This document shows, piece after piece, positions 1-5,303 of a stretch of DNA of 5,987 nt. The DNA comes from Bacteroidota bacterium (GTDB lineage: Bacteria > Bacteroidota > Bacteroidia > Cytophagales > Cyclobacteriaceae), in the NCBI GenBank assembly GCA_003242315.1, contig QGUY01000239.1, positions 1 through 5,987 of the forward strand, in the 5' to 3' direction. The notes beneath the pieces are model-generated. The model searched no databases. It worked only from the letters and a program-made list of their open reading frames with translations, and was not told the origin of the DNA. The stretch's first letter is position 1; the number at the start of each line of letters is the position of its first letter. Position numbers and translations under genes: made by a program.

Positions 1-167
1 GTTTGTCACTGACAGCGGCTTGCCGGAATGTTGCCATCTTGTACAAGGATCTTCCGGGCCTTGACCCTGAGGCCATCCAATCGTCCGGCGACTTCCGGGC
101 TGGCTATGAAAACTCGTCACTTCCGACGACGAGGAATTACAATCTAACTCTTAACGTAAGGTTCTAA
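1..167 (+). CDS. SusC/RagA-type TonB-dependent outer-membrane receptor, C-terminal fragment
   Basis: This is the last 54 codons of a gene that begins outside the window; the reading frame starts at base 3 and ends with TAA at 165-167. The translation contains RNVAILYKDLPGLDPEA and ends in YNLTLNVRF, the usual finish of SusC-type receptors: an aromatic C-terminal residue on the last strand of the outer-membrane beta-barrel. SusC proteins import nutrients across the outer membrane using TonB energy, with a SusD lipoprotein as lid. The SusD gene starts only 4 bases after this stop, as expected for a co-transcribed pair. The substrate cannot be judged because the plug domain and most of the barrel are missing. 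The family call rests on the C-terminal motif plus the SusD neighbour. Confidence 0.9.
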   Translation, partial: LSLTAACRNVAILYKDLPGLDPEAIQSSGDFRAGYENSSLPTTRNYNLTLNVRF

Positions 168-171
168 AGCT

Positions 172-1728
172 ATGAAAGCGATAAAGCACTATATCCTTGC
201 GGCGGCCGCCCTGATGTTTGCGGGGGCTTGCGACCAGGATTTTGTTGAAATCAATACCGATCCCTACGCGGTGAACGAAATCGATCCTGCACTCCTGTTT
301 GCCGGAGCGCAGCGATCACACCTCGGAACCTGGGAAGCGGAGCATACCATTGTGCAGCATTTTGTAAACCCCTATAACCAGGGGGCTACGCTAGGCTTCA
401 ACTTTAATCAGGACATCGACGGTGTAAACAACCCGAAGTGGGACCAATCTTATCCGTCAGTGCTCAGGAGCATGATCCATGCTATTGATCTGCTCGGCGA
501 GGGAACAGACCGTGTCAACCTGTTGAGTATGATCAGGATCTGGAAAGCCCAGGTGTTTATGGGGCTCGTGGATAACTATGGCGACGTGCCGTACTTCGAA
601 GCGGGAAGAGCAGTGGGTGACCTCATCTACACCCCCAAGTACGATGACGATGCTGTTATCTATGCCGACCTGGAGAAGGAGCTTCGGGAAGCCATTGCAA
701 GCCTGGATCCCAATGCCGACTTCGTTCCTGAAGATCTTTTTTACGGAATAAACTCGCCAAAGGCAATAAACAACGCGACAACCCAGGTAGAGAAATGGAG
801 AAAACTGGGGTACTCTTTGCTGCTGCGTTTGGGAATGCGGTACTCGAAGATCGATGAGGCGAAGGCCGCGGCTATTGTACAGGATGCCGTTGATGGTGGG
901 GTCATGACGTCAAACGACGACAATGCCTATGTTAAGTACGATGGCACGTTGTATGTCCACGCCGTAAACAATAACCTGAGAAACTTCTCACAGTTTAACT
1001 ACGCGGCCGAACCGTTTGTGGATCAACTCAAGAATACCAACGATCCCCGCGGAAAATGGATAGTCGCGAACTTTGCCGATCCGGGTGCCGTCGCCGCTGA
1101 CAACAATCCGGATACTGACCTTTCGAATCAGTTCGGCGTTCCGATCGGTGTGACAAACACGCAAATATCTGACCCGGAGGGCCCTTATCGCGGTTCACGC
1201 GCCGGTGGTTTGAATTATTCCCAGTTTAACATCTGGACCATAGCCTCTCCGGCAGCGCCGGAATTCTGGGTCACCTACGCGCAAACATCGCTTTTGATGG
1301 CCGAAGCCGCTTACAGAGGCTGGATCGACGGAGACCCTCAGGAGTATTATGAGAACGCCATTCGCGCGGACATGGCGGTGTATCCTTTGTATCCTGGCGT
1401 GGAACCAATTCCTGACACGGACGTTGATGCATACCTTGCGCATCCGGATGTAGCCTACAACGATGGAGATGCGCTCAAACTAATCAACACCCAGTACTGG
1501 ATTGTGAACATCAGGAACGGCACCGAAGCATTCGCAAACTTCAGAAGGAGTGGTTACCCGGAATTGAGTCCTAACCTGTTCAACAATAACCTGAATGGAG
1601 GATTCGCAAGGCGGATGTCGTATCCCGACAGAGAAGCATCTGCGAATGCAGAGAACTACGCGAAAGCCCCTGCAGCCATGGGCGGCGACAATCTAACATC
1701 CAGAGTCTTCTGGGATGTAGAAAACTAA
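172..1728 (+). CDS. SusD/RagB family nutrient-binding outer-membrane lipoprotein (SusD-like_2 type)
   Basis: A complete 518-residue SusD-like lipoprotein, the surface lid that captures substrate for the adjacent SusC barrel. Residues 1-19 are a lipoprotein signal peptide (basic start, hydrophobic core, FAGAC) with Cys20 as the lipidated residue. Acidic residues follow at once (DQD), which fits export to the cell surface in this phylum. Family marks seen: INTDPYAVNEIDPALLF (27-43), the helical AEAAYRGW (377-384), an FRRSGYPEL block (457-465) and GGDNLTSRVFWD near the end, all characteristic of SusD-like_2 rather than canonical starch SusD. Length is normal and no frameshift is seen. The ATG lies 4 bases after the SusC stop. 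No glycoside hydrolase or peptidase lies downstream before the terminator, so the substrate (oligosaccharide, peptide or other) is unknown. Confidence 0.95.
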   Translation: MKAIKHYILAAAALMFAGACDQDFVEINTDPYAVNEIDPALLFAGAQRSHLGTWEAEHTIVQHFVNPYNQGATLGFNFNQDIDGVNNPKWDQSYPSVLRSMIHAIDLLGEGTDRVNLLSMIRIWKAQVFMGLVDNYGDVPYFEAGRAVGDLIYTPKYDDDAVIYADLEKELREAIASLDPNADFVPEDLFYGINSPKAINNATTQVEKWRKLGYSLLLRLGMRYSKIDEAKAAAIVQDAVDGGVMTSNDDNAYVKYDGTLYVHAVNNNLRNFSQFNYAAEPFVDQLKNTNDPRGKWIVANFADPGAVAADNNPDTDLSNQFGVPIGVTNTQISDPEGPYRGSRAGGLNYSQFNIWTIASPAAPEFWVTYAQTSLLMAEAAYRGWIDGDPQEYYENAIRADMAVYPLYPGVEPIPDTDVDAYLAHPDVAYNDGDALKLINTQYWIVNIRNGTEAFANFRRSGYPELSPNLFNNNLNGGFARRMSYPDREASANAENYAKAPAAMGGDNLTSRVFWDVEN

Positions 1729-1753
1729 TCGGTGTTTCGTATAATCAAGGGTG

Positions 1754-1788
1754 AAAGGGGCGACGATAAGTTGCCCTTTTCTGTTTTT
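1754..1788 (+). terminator. rho-independent terminator after the SusC/SusD genes
   Basis: An 11-bp stem (AAAGGGGCGAC at 1754-1764 with GTTGCCCTTTT at 1770-1780, two G-U pairs) closes a 5-base loop and is followed by CTGTTTTT. It begins 25 bases after the SusD stop. It should end the SusC/SusD transcript and indicates that nothing downstream belongs to that operon. Confidence 0.82.
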
Positions 1789-1790
1789 GA

Positions 1791-1826
1791 ACCACGTAGG
1801 ACATAGGGCACATAGGGGGCAGATAG
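1791..1826. repeat. 9-nt periodic ATAGGGCAC-like tract
   Basis: Read as successive 9-mers, the segment gives ACGTAGGAC, ATAGGGCAC, ATAGGGGGC and AGATAG, an imperfect tandem array. It begins directly after the terminator T-tract. From memory, similar CATAGGACACATAGG tracts occur in spacers of other Bacteroidota genomes; this could not be checked here. Confidence 0.5.
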
Positions 1827-1836
1827 TGTTGGGCGG

Positions 1837-1905
1837 CCTTCGACAGGCTCAGGCACCAGCCTCCGACAAGCTCAGGCACCAACCTTCGACATGCTCAGGC
1901 ACCTG
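1837..1905. repeat. three tandem 23-bp units with a TTCGACA-GCTCAGGCACC core
   Basis: Three head-to-tail units of exactly 23 bp (1837-1859, 1860-1882, 1883-1905). All share CGACA, one variable base (G, A or T), then GCTCAGGCACC. Differences between units fall at unit positions 4, 10, 22 and 23. The unit resembles the TTCGACAGGCTCAG motif that I recall as a dispersed intergenic repeat in many bacterial genomes. There is no CRISPR-like spacer between units, so this is a simple tandem array. Confidence 0.88.
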
Positions 1906-1915
1906 CGAGTTTATG

Positions 1916-1945
1916 TGTAGAGACGTTGCATGCAACGTCTCTACA
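1916..1945. repeat. perfect 30-nt palindrome, GTAGAGAC family copy 1
   Basis: The left arm TGTAGAGACGTTGCA is the exact reverse complement of the right arm TGCAACGTCTCTACA, so the 30 bases form a perfect palindrome centred between 1930 and 1931. As RNA it could fold into a long hairpin on either strand. A fragment of its right end (GTCTCTACATTA) recurs at 1964-1975. Three related copies lie elsewhere in the window. Confidence 0.92.
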
Positions 1946-1963
1946 TTATTTATTAATTACATA

Positions 1964-1975
1964 GTCTCTACATTA
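1964..1975. repeat. half copy of the GTAGAGAC palindrome
   Basis: GTCTCTACATTA repeats the right end and flank of the complete palindrome (1937-1948), offset by 27 bases. The matching left arm is absent, so it looks like a remnant or a partial duplication. Confidence 0.5.
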
Positions 1976-2026
1976 GTTACACATCCGATAATATTGATTT
2001 GAATATACGGTTGCGATTGAGACCAG

Positions 2027-2047
2027 GAGATGCACGCCGTGCGTCTC
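2027..2047. repeat. diverged GTAGAGAC-family palindrome copy 2, GC-rich core
   Basis: GAGATGCACG (2027-2036) pairs with CGTGCGTCTC (2038-2047) around a single central base, with one wobble pair. The outer GAGA/TCTC matches the other copies but the core is GCACG/CGTGC instead of GTTGCA or GTAGCA. It lies about 20 bases beyond the DUF488 stop on the minus strand. It could help end that transcript, although no T-tract follows it. Confidence 0.6.
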
Positions 2048-2066
2048 TGCATAATGCCGCCACCGA

Positions 2067-2621
2067 TCACTGATTATCCCCATAAAGCGTCTCTTCCGAA
2101 TACAACACACGTTCCCCAACAACCCTTGCCGCGGACGTATAGGGATGCTCCGAGGCTTTGCCTATGGCTGTGATGTGTTGAACGTTCCATCCTTTGGCTT
2201 TGAGATAGTCGGATACAAGCGCGCGGTGACAACGCCACCATACGGCTTCAGCGCACATGTAGGCGGTAGGCCCTCTGCGGGCAATAGATTCCAATTCCTT
2301 AGTTGCGTTTGTGAATTCGTCGGTTTCCATGTAGTCCGCATATCCCCGAAACGCACTGTTGCGCCAGCGATTGTTCTTTGAATTCTTCTGCACCGACCTT
2401 CTGCCTCCGAGACTTTCCAGGTGGACATAGCCAATCCCGACGTTTGATAACGCTTCGGCTAACGGCTCCTTGTTGAAATGCGGAAACCTTCGCGATCCGG
2501 GATAATGACGAATATCCACCAACGTTCGGATGCCAAATGATTGCAGCATCGCAATGAATGTGGCAATGTCGTGGGTCGAATGTCCAATAGTGTATACAGT
2601 GTTTTGTGCAGGAGGATCCAT
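2067..2621 (-). CDS. DUF488 family protein
   Basis: A 184-residue soluble protein of the DUF488 family, which is widespread but has no firmly established biochemical role. Visible family motifs, in order: YTIGHS (10-15), LVDIRHYPGSRRFPHFN (34-50), HLESLGGRR (67-75), FRGYADYM (91-98), and MCAEAVWWRCHR (122-133) with two cysteines and a CHR triplet. These cover the whole conserved domain and the length is typical, so the protein looks intact. The ATG at 2621 is 10 codons before YTIGHS, which fits the family; no Shine-Dalgarno is visible. No signal peptide or membrane helix is seen, so it should be cytoplasmic. It is divergent from the quinone oxidoreductase gene and shares a short repeat-bearing spacer with it. 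A link to nucleic-acid or oxidative-damage metabolism has been suggested only loosely and is not shown here. Confidence 0.9.
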   Translation of the reverse strand: MDPPAQNTVYTIGHSTHDIATFIAMLQSFGIRTLVDIRHYPGSRRFPHFNKEPLAEALSNVGIGYVHLESLGGRRSVQKNSKNNRWRNSAFRGYADYMETDEFTNATKELESIARRGPTAYMCAEAVWWRCHRALVSDYLKAKGWNVQHITAIGKASEHPYTSAARVVGERVLYSEETLYGDNQ

Positions 2622-2651
2622 AACAAAAACAACAGCGTTGAGGATACAAAA

Positions 2652-2710
2652 ATTCGGGATTAGGGAAGAGGCAGGTGCAGATGCAGAGGCAGGCGGGTAT
2701 TCGGAATTAG
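2652..2710. repeat. composite repeat: GCAG hexamers between two ATTCGGRATTAG copies
   Basis: Four hexamers with GCAG at an exact 6-nt period (GCAGGT, GCAGAT, GCAGAG, GCAGGC; 2671-2694) are flanked by ATTCGGGATTAG (2652-2663) and ATTCGGAATTAG (2699-2710), which agree at 11 of 12 bases. The structure fills most of the divergent spacer between the DUF488 and oxidoreductase genes, where promoters for both would be expected. No convincing promoter was recognised inside it. Confidence 0.7.
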
Positions 2711-2759
2711 AAATGAATGGGAAATAATGGGTAATATCGCGTCAGCCAATGCATACACT

Positions 2760-3758
2760 ATGAGGGCAGTAGTAATCACGCAGCCGGGCGACAGTAGTGT
2801 TCTCAAAGTTATGGACCGCCCGACACCAACCTTTGGGGATGACGAGGTACTGGTTCATGTAGCAGCTGCGGGAGTGAATCGTCCGGACATCTTCCAGCGC
2901 AAGGGCAGGTATCCGGCGCCGAAGGGTGTGCCGGCGGACATACCCGGACTTGAAATTGCAGGTGAGATCGTCGAGATAGGTCGTAACGTCACGTCATGGA
3001 AAGCAGGAGACAAGGTATGCGCCATCGTGGCCGGCGGAGGATACGCTGAATACTGCGCCGTACCTGCGGGTCAGTGTCTTCCCGTGCCTGCGGGACTCAG
3101 CCTCGTTGAGGCCGCCTCTCTTCCCGAGACTTTCTTCACTGTATGGAGTAATGTGTTCGACAGAGGACGCTTTGTGCGGGGTGAGTCCGTTCTTGTTCAC
3201 GGCGGAACCAGCGGTATCGGTGTCGCGGCCATCCAGATGATTAACGCAATGGGCGGTACCGTGTACGTGACTGCAGGCACCGATGAAAAGTGCAGGTACT
3301 GCGAAGCACTTGGCGCGACCCATGGAATCAACTACAAAACAGAAAGCTTTCGTGACGTGATTCTGAAGTTAACCAACGGTCGCGGCGTGGATATTATTCT
3401 CGATATGATAGGAGGGCCTTATACCGAACCCAATCTCGAATGTCTTGCCGAAGAAGGAAGACTCGTGCTGATCAACTATATGAAAGGCGATGAGACAACT
3501 ATTCACTTGTCCCACGTCTTGCGCAAGCGTCTTACCATCACAGGGTCAACACTGCGTGCGCGAAGTGCGAAATTCAAAGCCGCCATTGCAGAAAAGCTAC
3601 GGGAAAATATCTGGCCGCTACTGGAAAGCGGAACCATAAAACCAATAGTGTATGAGGTCTTTCCTATGGACCAAGCCCCGGCGGCGCATGATTTGATGCA
3701 GAGTAGTCAGCACATGGGGAAGATTGTTCTACAGTGGACAGTTGGCGATGGGCGGTAA
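2760..3758 (+). CDS. NAD(P)H quinone oxidoreductase, PIG3 family (zinc-free MDR)
   Basis: A 332-residue medium-chain dehydrogenase/reductase of the quinone-oxidoreductase branch, expected to reduce quinones with NADPH in the cytoplasm. From Met at 2760 it opens MRAVVITQPGDSSVLKV, as PIG3 proteins do, and its length equals human PIG3 (332) as I recall it. Motifs: GVNRPDIFQRKGRYP (38-52), GLEIAGEI (63-70), the nucleotide-binding loop HGGTSGIGVAAIQ (147-159), ILDMIGG (213-219), GSTLRARS (262-269) and a closing MGKIVLQ (319-325). The cysteine and histidine ligands of zinc alcohol dehydrogenases are absent. An in-frame ATG at 2727 would add 11 residues (MGNIASANAYT) without family similarity and next to repeat sequence, so I prefer 2760. 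The TAA stop falls in a GCAGTA-type repeat that supplies the last residues. Confidence 0.92.
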   Translation: MRAVVITQPGDSSVLKVMDRPTPTFGDDEVLVHVAAAGVNRPDIFQRKGRYPAPKGVPADIPGLEIAGEIVEIGRNVTSWKAGDKVCAIVAGGGYAEYCAVPAGQCLPVPAGLSLVEAASLPETFFTVWSNVFDRGRFVRGESVLVHGGTSGIGVAAIQMINAMGGTVYVTAGTDEKCRYCEALGATHGINYKTESFRDVILKLTNGRGVDIILDMIGGPYTEPNLECLAEEGRLVLINYMKGDETTIHLSHVLRKRLTITGSTLRARSAKFKAAIAEKLRENIWPLLESGTIKPIVYEVFPMDQAPAAHDLMQSSQHMGKIVLQWTVGDGR

Positions 3759-3807
3759 GCAGTAATACGCAGTAGGACCGTATGCAGTAATCGGCAGTCG
3801 GGCAGTA
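3752..3807. repeat. degenerate GCAGTA repeat tract overlapping a gene end
   Basis: Six GCAGTA-like units begin at 3752 (GCGGTA), 3759, 3769, 3784, 3794 (GCAGTC) and 3802, spaced 7 to 15 bases. The first unit contains the TAA stop of the quinone oxidoreductase gene. Such GGCAGTA tracts are, from memory, a known type of low-complexity spacer repeat in bacteria. Confidence 0.7.
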
Positions 3808-3858
3808 GGCCGCATATTTCTTAGGATAATGGAGGAATGACTGTTGATGTCGGGATAT

Positions 3859-3886
3859 GTAGAGACGTAGCATGGTATGTCTCTAC
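3859..3886. repeat. GTAGAGAC-family palindrome copy 3
   Basis: GTAGAGACGTAGCA (3859-3872) faces TGGTATGTCTCTAC (3873-3886). The arms pair over 14 positions with one wobble and one G-G mismatch. The left arm is identical to that of the copy at 5144-5171, whereas the right arm has decayed. It lies in the convergent spacer between the quinone oxidoreductase and the hydrolase. Confidence 0.8.
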
Positions 3887-3930
3887 CGTACCCCAACTAT
3901 CACAGATATATCCCAACAAACGGATATCTT

Positions 3931-3967
3931 CTTTGCGTCCTTCGCGTCTTCGCGCCATTGCGGTGAA
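3931..3967. repeat. TTTGCGTCC-type periodic repeat
   Basis: Four successive units of 8 to 9 bases: TTTGCGTCC, TTCGCGTC, TTCGCGCCA, TTGCGGTGA. This matches the CTTTGCGTCCTTTGCG pattern that I recall as a dispersed intergenic repeat in several bacterial phyla. No gene crosses it. Confidence 0.6.
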
Positions 3968-4023
3968 GATCTAATACGGCAGCTTTGGTATTTGAGACCA
4001 GGTTCCTGATCACCGAACACCAA

Positions 4024-4965
4024 TTACTTCTTTTTTGCAAGAAACCCATTCACATCCAGCCAGTGAATATACTGATCGAACCAGCGATTACTCGTTCGAT
4101 TGGGATTTCCCAGTCCAAAGCCGTGACCACCGTTTTGGTATAAGTGAAACTCCACAGGCTTGCCTGCCTTGTACCACGATTCAATGACGCCGAACTGCCC
4201 ATTGAATAGGAAATCATCTGTGGCAATCACACTGAACATCGGCGGTGCATTCTTTGGAACTTCGACAGGACCCATGCCTCCGTAAATCGGAGCGATGAAG
4301 TCAAGGTCCATCTTCTTCGAGTTAAGCGTCGCGTACATCGTCAAACCAGCACCTGCTGAGAAGCCCATCATGCCTAACCGGGCCGTGTCGACACCCCATT
4401 CCTTGGCGCGCTTGACGATCAAGTCGAAAGCAGCTTCGGCATCCTCAAGCTGGTTGGATAAACTGAAGCGCGGAGGACGAGGCCGTTCCTGCTCCGCGGA
4501 GCCGGCAGGTCGGGGTGTGGCGGATGCAAAAGTGCGGTTTTGGGTTTCTGCAAACTCCTCCAGCGACTCAGGAGTAGGGAAGAGGCGGTATTTGAGAACA
4601 AACGCTGCAATGCCCCGGTCTGCCAGCGCCTGGGCGACTTCCCAACCTTCGTTGCCCATCGACAACCACCTGAATCCTCCCCCCGGCGCTACGATGACTG
4701 CAGCGCCCGTGGCTACTTCCGGCTTGGGAAGGAAGGGCGTCAGCGTGGCCATCGAAACGTTTCGCGCCATCGGGTCACCCCATTGTCGAAACCATGTTTC
4801 GGGCAAAGTCTGACCCTCAACACCACCCGTGTTGAGCGGAATGGCGTTGGGTTCCGGAGGAGCTTCAAGGGGATAGATTGTGCCATCCTGAGCAATGGCT
4901 ACTGCCGACGCAGTCACCAAGCAGCCCACCAGCGCTGCACGGGTTAGTTTAGAAATGGTGAACAT
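4024..4965 (-). CDS. exported alpha/beta-hydrolase fold esterase
   Basis: A 313-residue alpha/beta hydrolase of the esterase/lipase group that includes acetyl-xylan-esterase-like and dienelactone-hydrolase-like enzymes. Residues 1-25 form a signal peptide (lysine and arginine, hydrophobic core, AIA before Gln26), so the enzyme should act in the periplasm. VIVAPGGGF (90-98) supplies the oxyanion hole, GFSAG (201-205) the nucleophile Ser203, TDDFLF (249-254) the likely acid (Asp250 or Asp251), and NGGHGFG (278-284) the catalytic His281. The triad is complete. Residues about 135-167 are a polar, proline- and arginine-rich insertion that may cap the active site. The substrate is not evident; removal of acetyl groups from plant or algal glycans is one possibility, but no carbohydrate enzyme is adjacent. 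An LVGC at 12-15 gives a weaker lipoprotein alternative. Confidence 0.9.
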   Translation of the reverse strand: MFTISKLTRAALVGCLVTASAVAIAQDGTIYPLEAPPEPNAIPLNTGGVEGQTLPETWFRQWGDPMARNVSMATLTPFLPKPEVATGAAVIVAPGGGFRWLSMGNEGWEVAQALADRGIAAFVLKYRLFPTPESLEEFAETQNRTFASATPRPAGSAEQERPRPPRFSLSNQLEDAEAAFDLIVKRAKEWGVDTARLGMMGFSAGAGLTMYATLNSKKMDLDFIAPIYGGMGPVEVPKNAPPMFSVIATDDFLFNGQFGVIESWYKAGKPVEFHLYQNGGHGFGLGNPNRTSNRWFDQYIHWLDVNGFLAKKK

Positions 4966-4988
4966 GGTAGTTGAGTTGAGTTAACAAC

Positions 4989-5019
4989 CCAATATAGGAT
5001 TATAATTGTAGTTTTCACA
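4989..5019 (-). promoter_or_regulatory. candidate promoter of the hydrolase gene
   Basis: On the minus strand, TGTG (5016-5019) is followed after exactly 19 bases by TATATTGG (4989-4996). The Bacteroidota housekeeping promoter is TTTG-N19-TAnnTTTG, so each box has one mismatch and the spacing is exact. A transcript would start about 20 bases before the ATG at 4965. A TATAAT also sits in the spacer, but the Bacteroidota pattern fits better. Confidence 0.4.
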
Positions 5020-5143
5020 CTTAATTTTATCTGATTGGTGGATCAGTTGGCGGTCATGAAGCACATCTGGGATGGCCTTATGATCAAGGAGGCCGTATGG
5101 CAGTCTTGAACCAGAGGCCATGTGAGACCTCCGCACGTGGAAT

Positions 5144-5171
5144 GTAGAGACGTAGCATGCTACGCCTCTAC
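5144..5171. repeat. GTAGAGAC-family palindrome copy 4
   Basis: GTAGAGACGTAGCA (5144-5157) pairs with TGCTACGCCTCTAC (5158-5171) at 13 of 14 positions. Relative to the copy at 1916-1945 the core changes from GTTGCA/TGCAAC to GTAGCA/TGCTAC, a paired change that keeps the stem. Confidence 0.88.
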
Positions 5172-5211
5172 TATACCCTATGTCAAATCACCGTATGTCG
5201 TTCAACGCCGC

Positions 5212-5245
5212 ATTGGCGCAAAATAACAACCGATTGGCGCCAAAT
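5212..5245 (+). promoter_or_regulatory. pair of direct repeats 21 bp apart, possible AraC-type operator
   Basis: ATTGGCGCAAAAT (5212-5224) and ATTGGCGCCAAAT (5233-5245) agree at 12 of 13 positions with an offset of exactly 21 bp, two helical turns. AraC-family activators typically bind such same-face direct half-sites just upstream of the promoter, as at araI1/araI2. An AraC-type gene lies 493 bp downstream in the likely same transcript. The second copy also contains the palindrome TTGGCGCCAA, so a symmetric dimer is an alternative binder. Confidence 0.5.
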
Positions 5246-5272
5246 GGTAATCACCGCCGCACGGATGCCTCC

Positions 5273-5280
5273 TACCTTTG
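5273..5280 (+). promoter_or_regulatory. candidate Bacteroidota -7 box for the membrane-protein gene
   Basis: TACCTTTG matches TAnnTTTG exactly and lies 23 bases before the ATG at 5304, leaving a short leader. No good TTTG is found 19 to 21 bases upstream, where the direct-repeat pair ends instead; this would suit an activator-dependent promoter. A 6-base match can occur by chance about once or twice per strand in a window this size. Confidence 0.35.
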
Positions 5281-5303
5281 ACCCATACAAAAACAATACA
5301 GCT

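Larger units (their letters stand above)
1789..2066. other. convergent spacer filled with repeats, no gene
   Basis: Between the SusD terminator and the DUF488 stop codon I see no credible coding region; the reading frame that crosses it (1751-2002) is built from repeat sequence and resembles no protein. The stretch holds, in order, a 9-nt periodic tract, three 23-bp tandem units, a perfect 30-nt palindrome, a half copy of that palindrome, an AT-rich stretch, and a diverged second palindrome. No clear separate terminator for the DUF488 gene was found, although the 2027-2047 hairpin lies just beyond its stop. Confidence 0.8.
4966..5303. other. divergent spacer with regulatory candidates, no gene
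   Basis: The 338 bases between the hydrolase and the small membrane protein contain the hydrolase promoter candidate, a tandem TTGAGTTGAGTT (4971-4982) right before its start codon, a palindrome at 5144-5171, and a direct-repeat pair and promoter box close to 5304. Stretch 5030-5140 holds nothing I can name; a 17-codon reading frame at 5056-5109 is too short to support. The frame of the membrane protein stays open back to 5157, but that part begins inside the palindrome and is not protein-like. Confidence 0.7.

Noticed and set aside
1837..1905. CRISPR array
   Set aside because: The three units are contiguous without unique spacers, and no cas gene is present.
1751..2002. Open reading frame of 83 codons after SusD
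   Set aside because: It runs through the terminator hairpin, the 23-bp tandem units and the palindrome, so its sequence is repeat-derived; no protein features are visible.
2017..4002. TTGAGACCAGG shared by 2017-2027 and 3992-4002, both near minus-strand gene ends
   Set aside because: An 11-base match between two places in a 6-kb window is expected by chance.
4295..4813. 172-codon plus-strand frame across the hydrolase
   Set aside because: It is antisense to a hydrolase with a complete catalytic triad and signal peptide, and it is low in recognisable motifs.
5056..5109. 17-codon frame in the divergent spacer
   Set aside because: Too short, no similarity recognised and no start-site signal.
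5157..5303. Upstream extension of the small membrane protein by 49 residues
   Set aside because: It begins inside a palindromic repeat, covers the direct-repeat pair and promoter box, and has no signal-peptide or domain character. ATG 5304 leads directly into the first helix.
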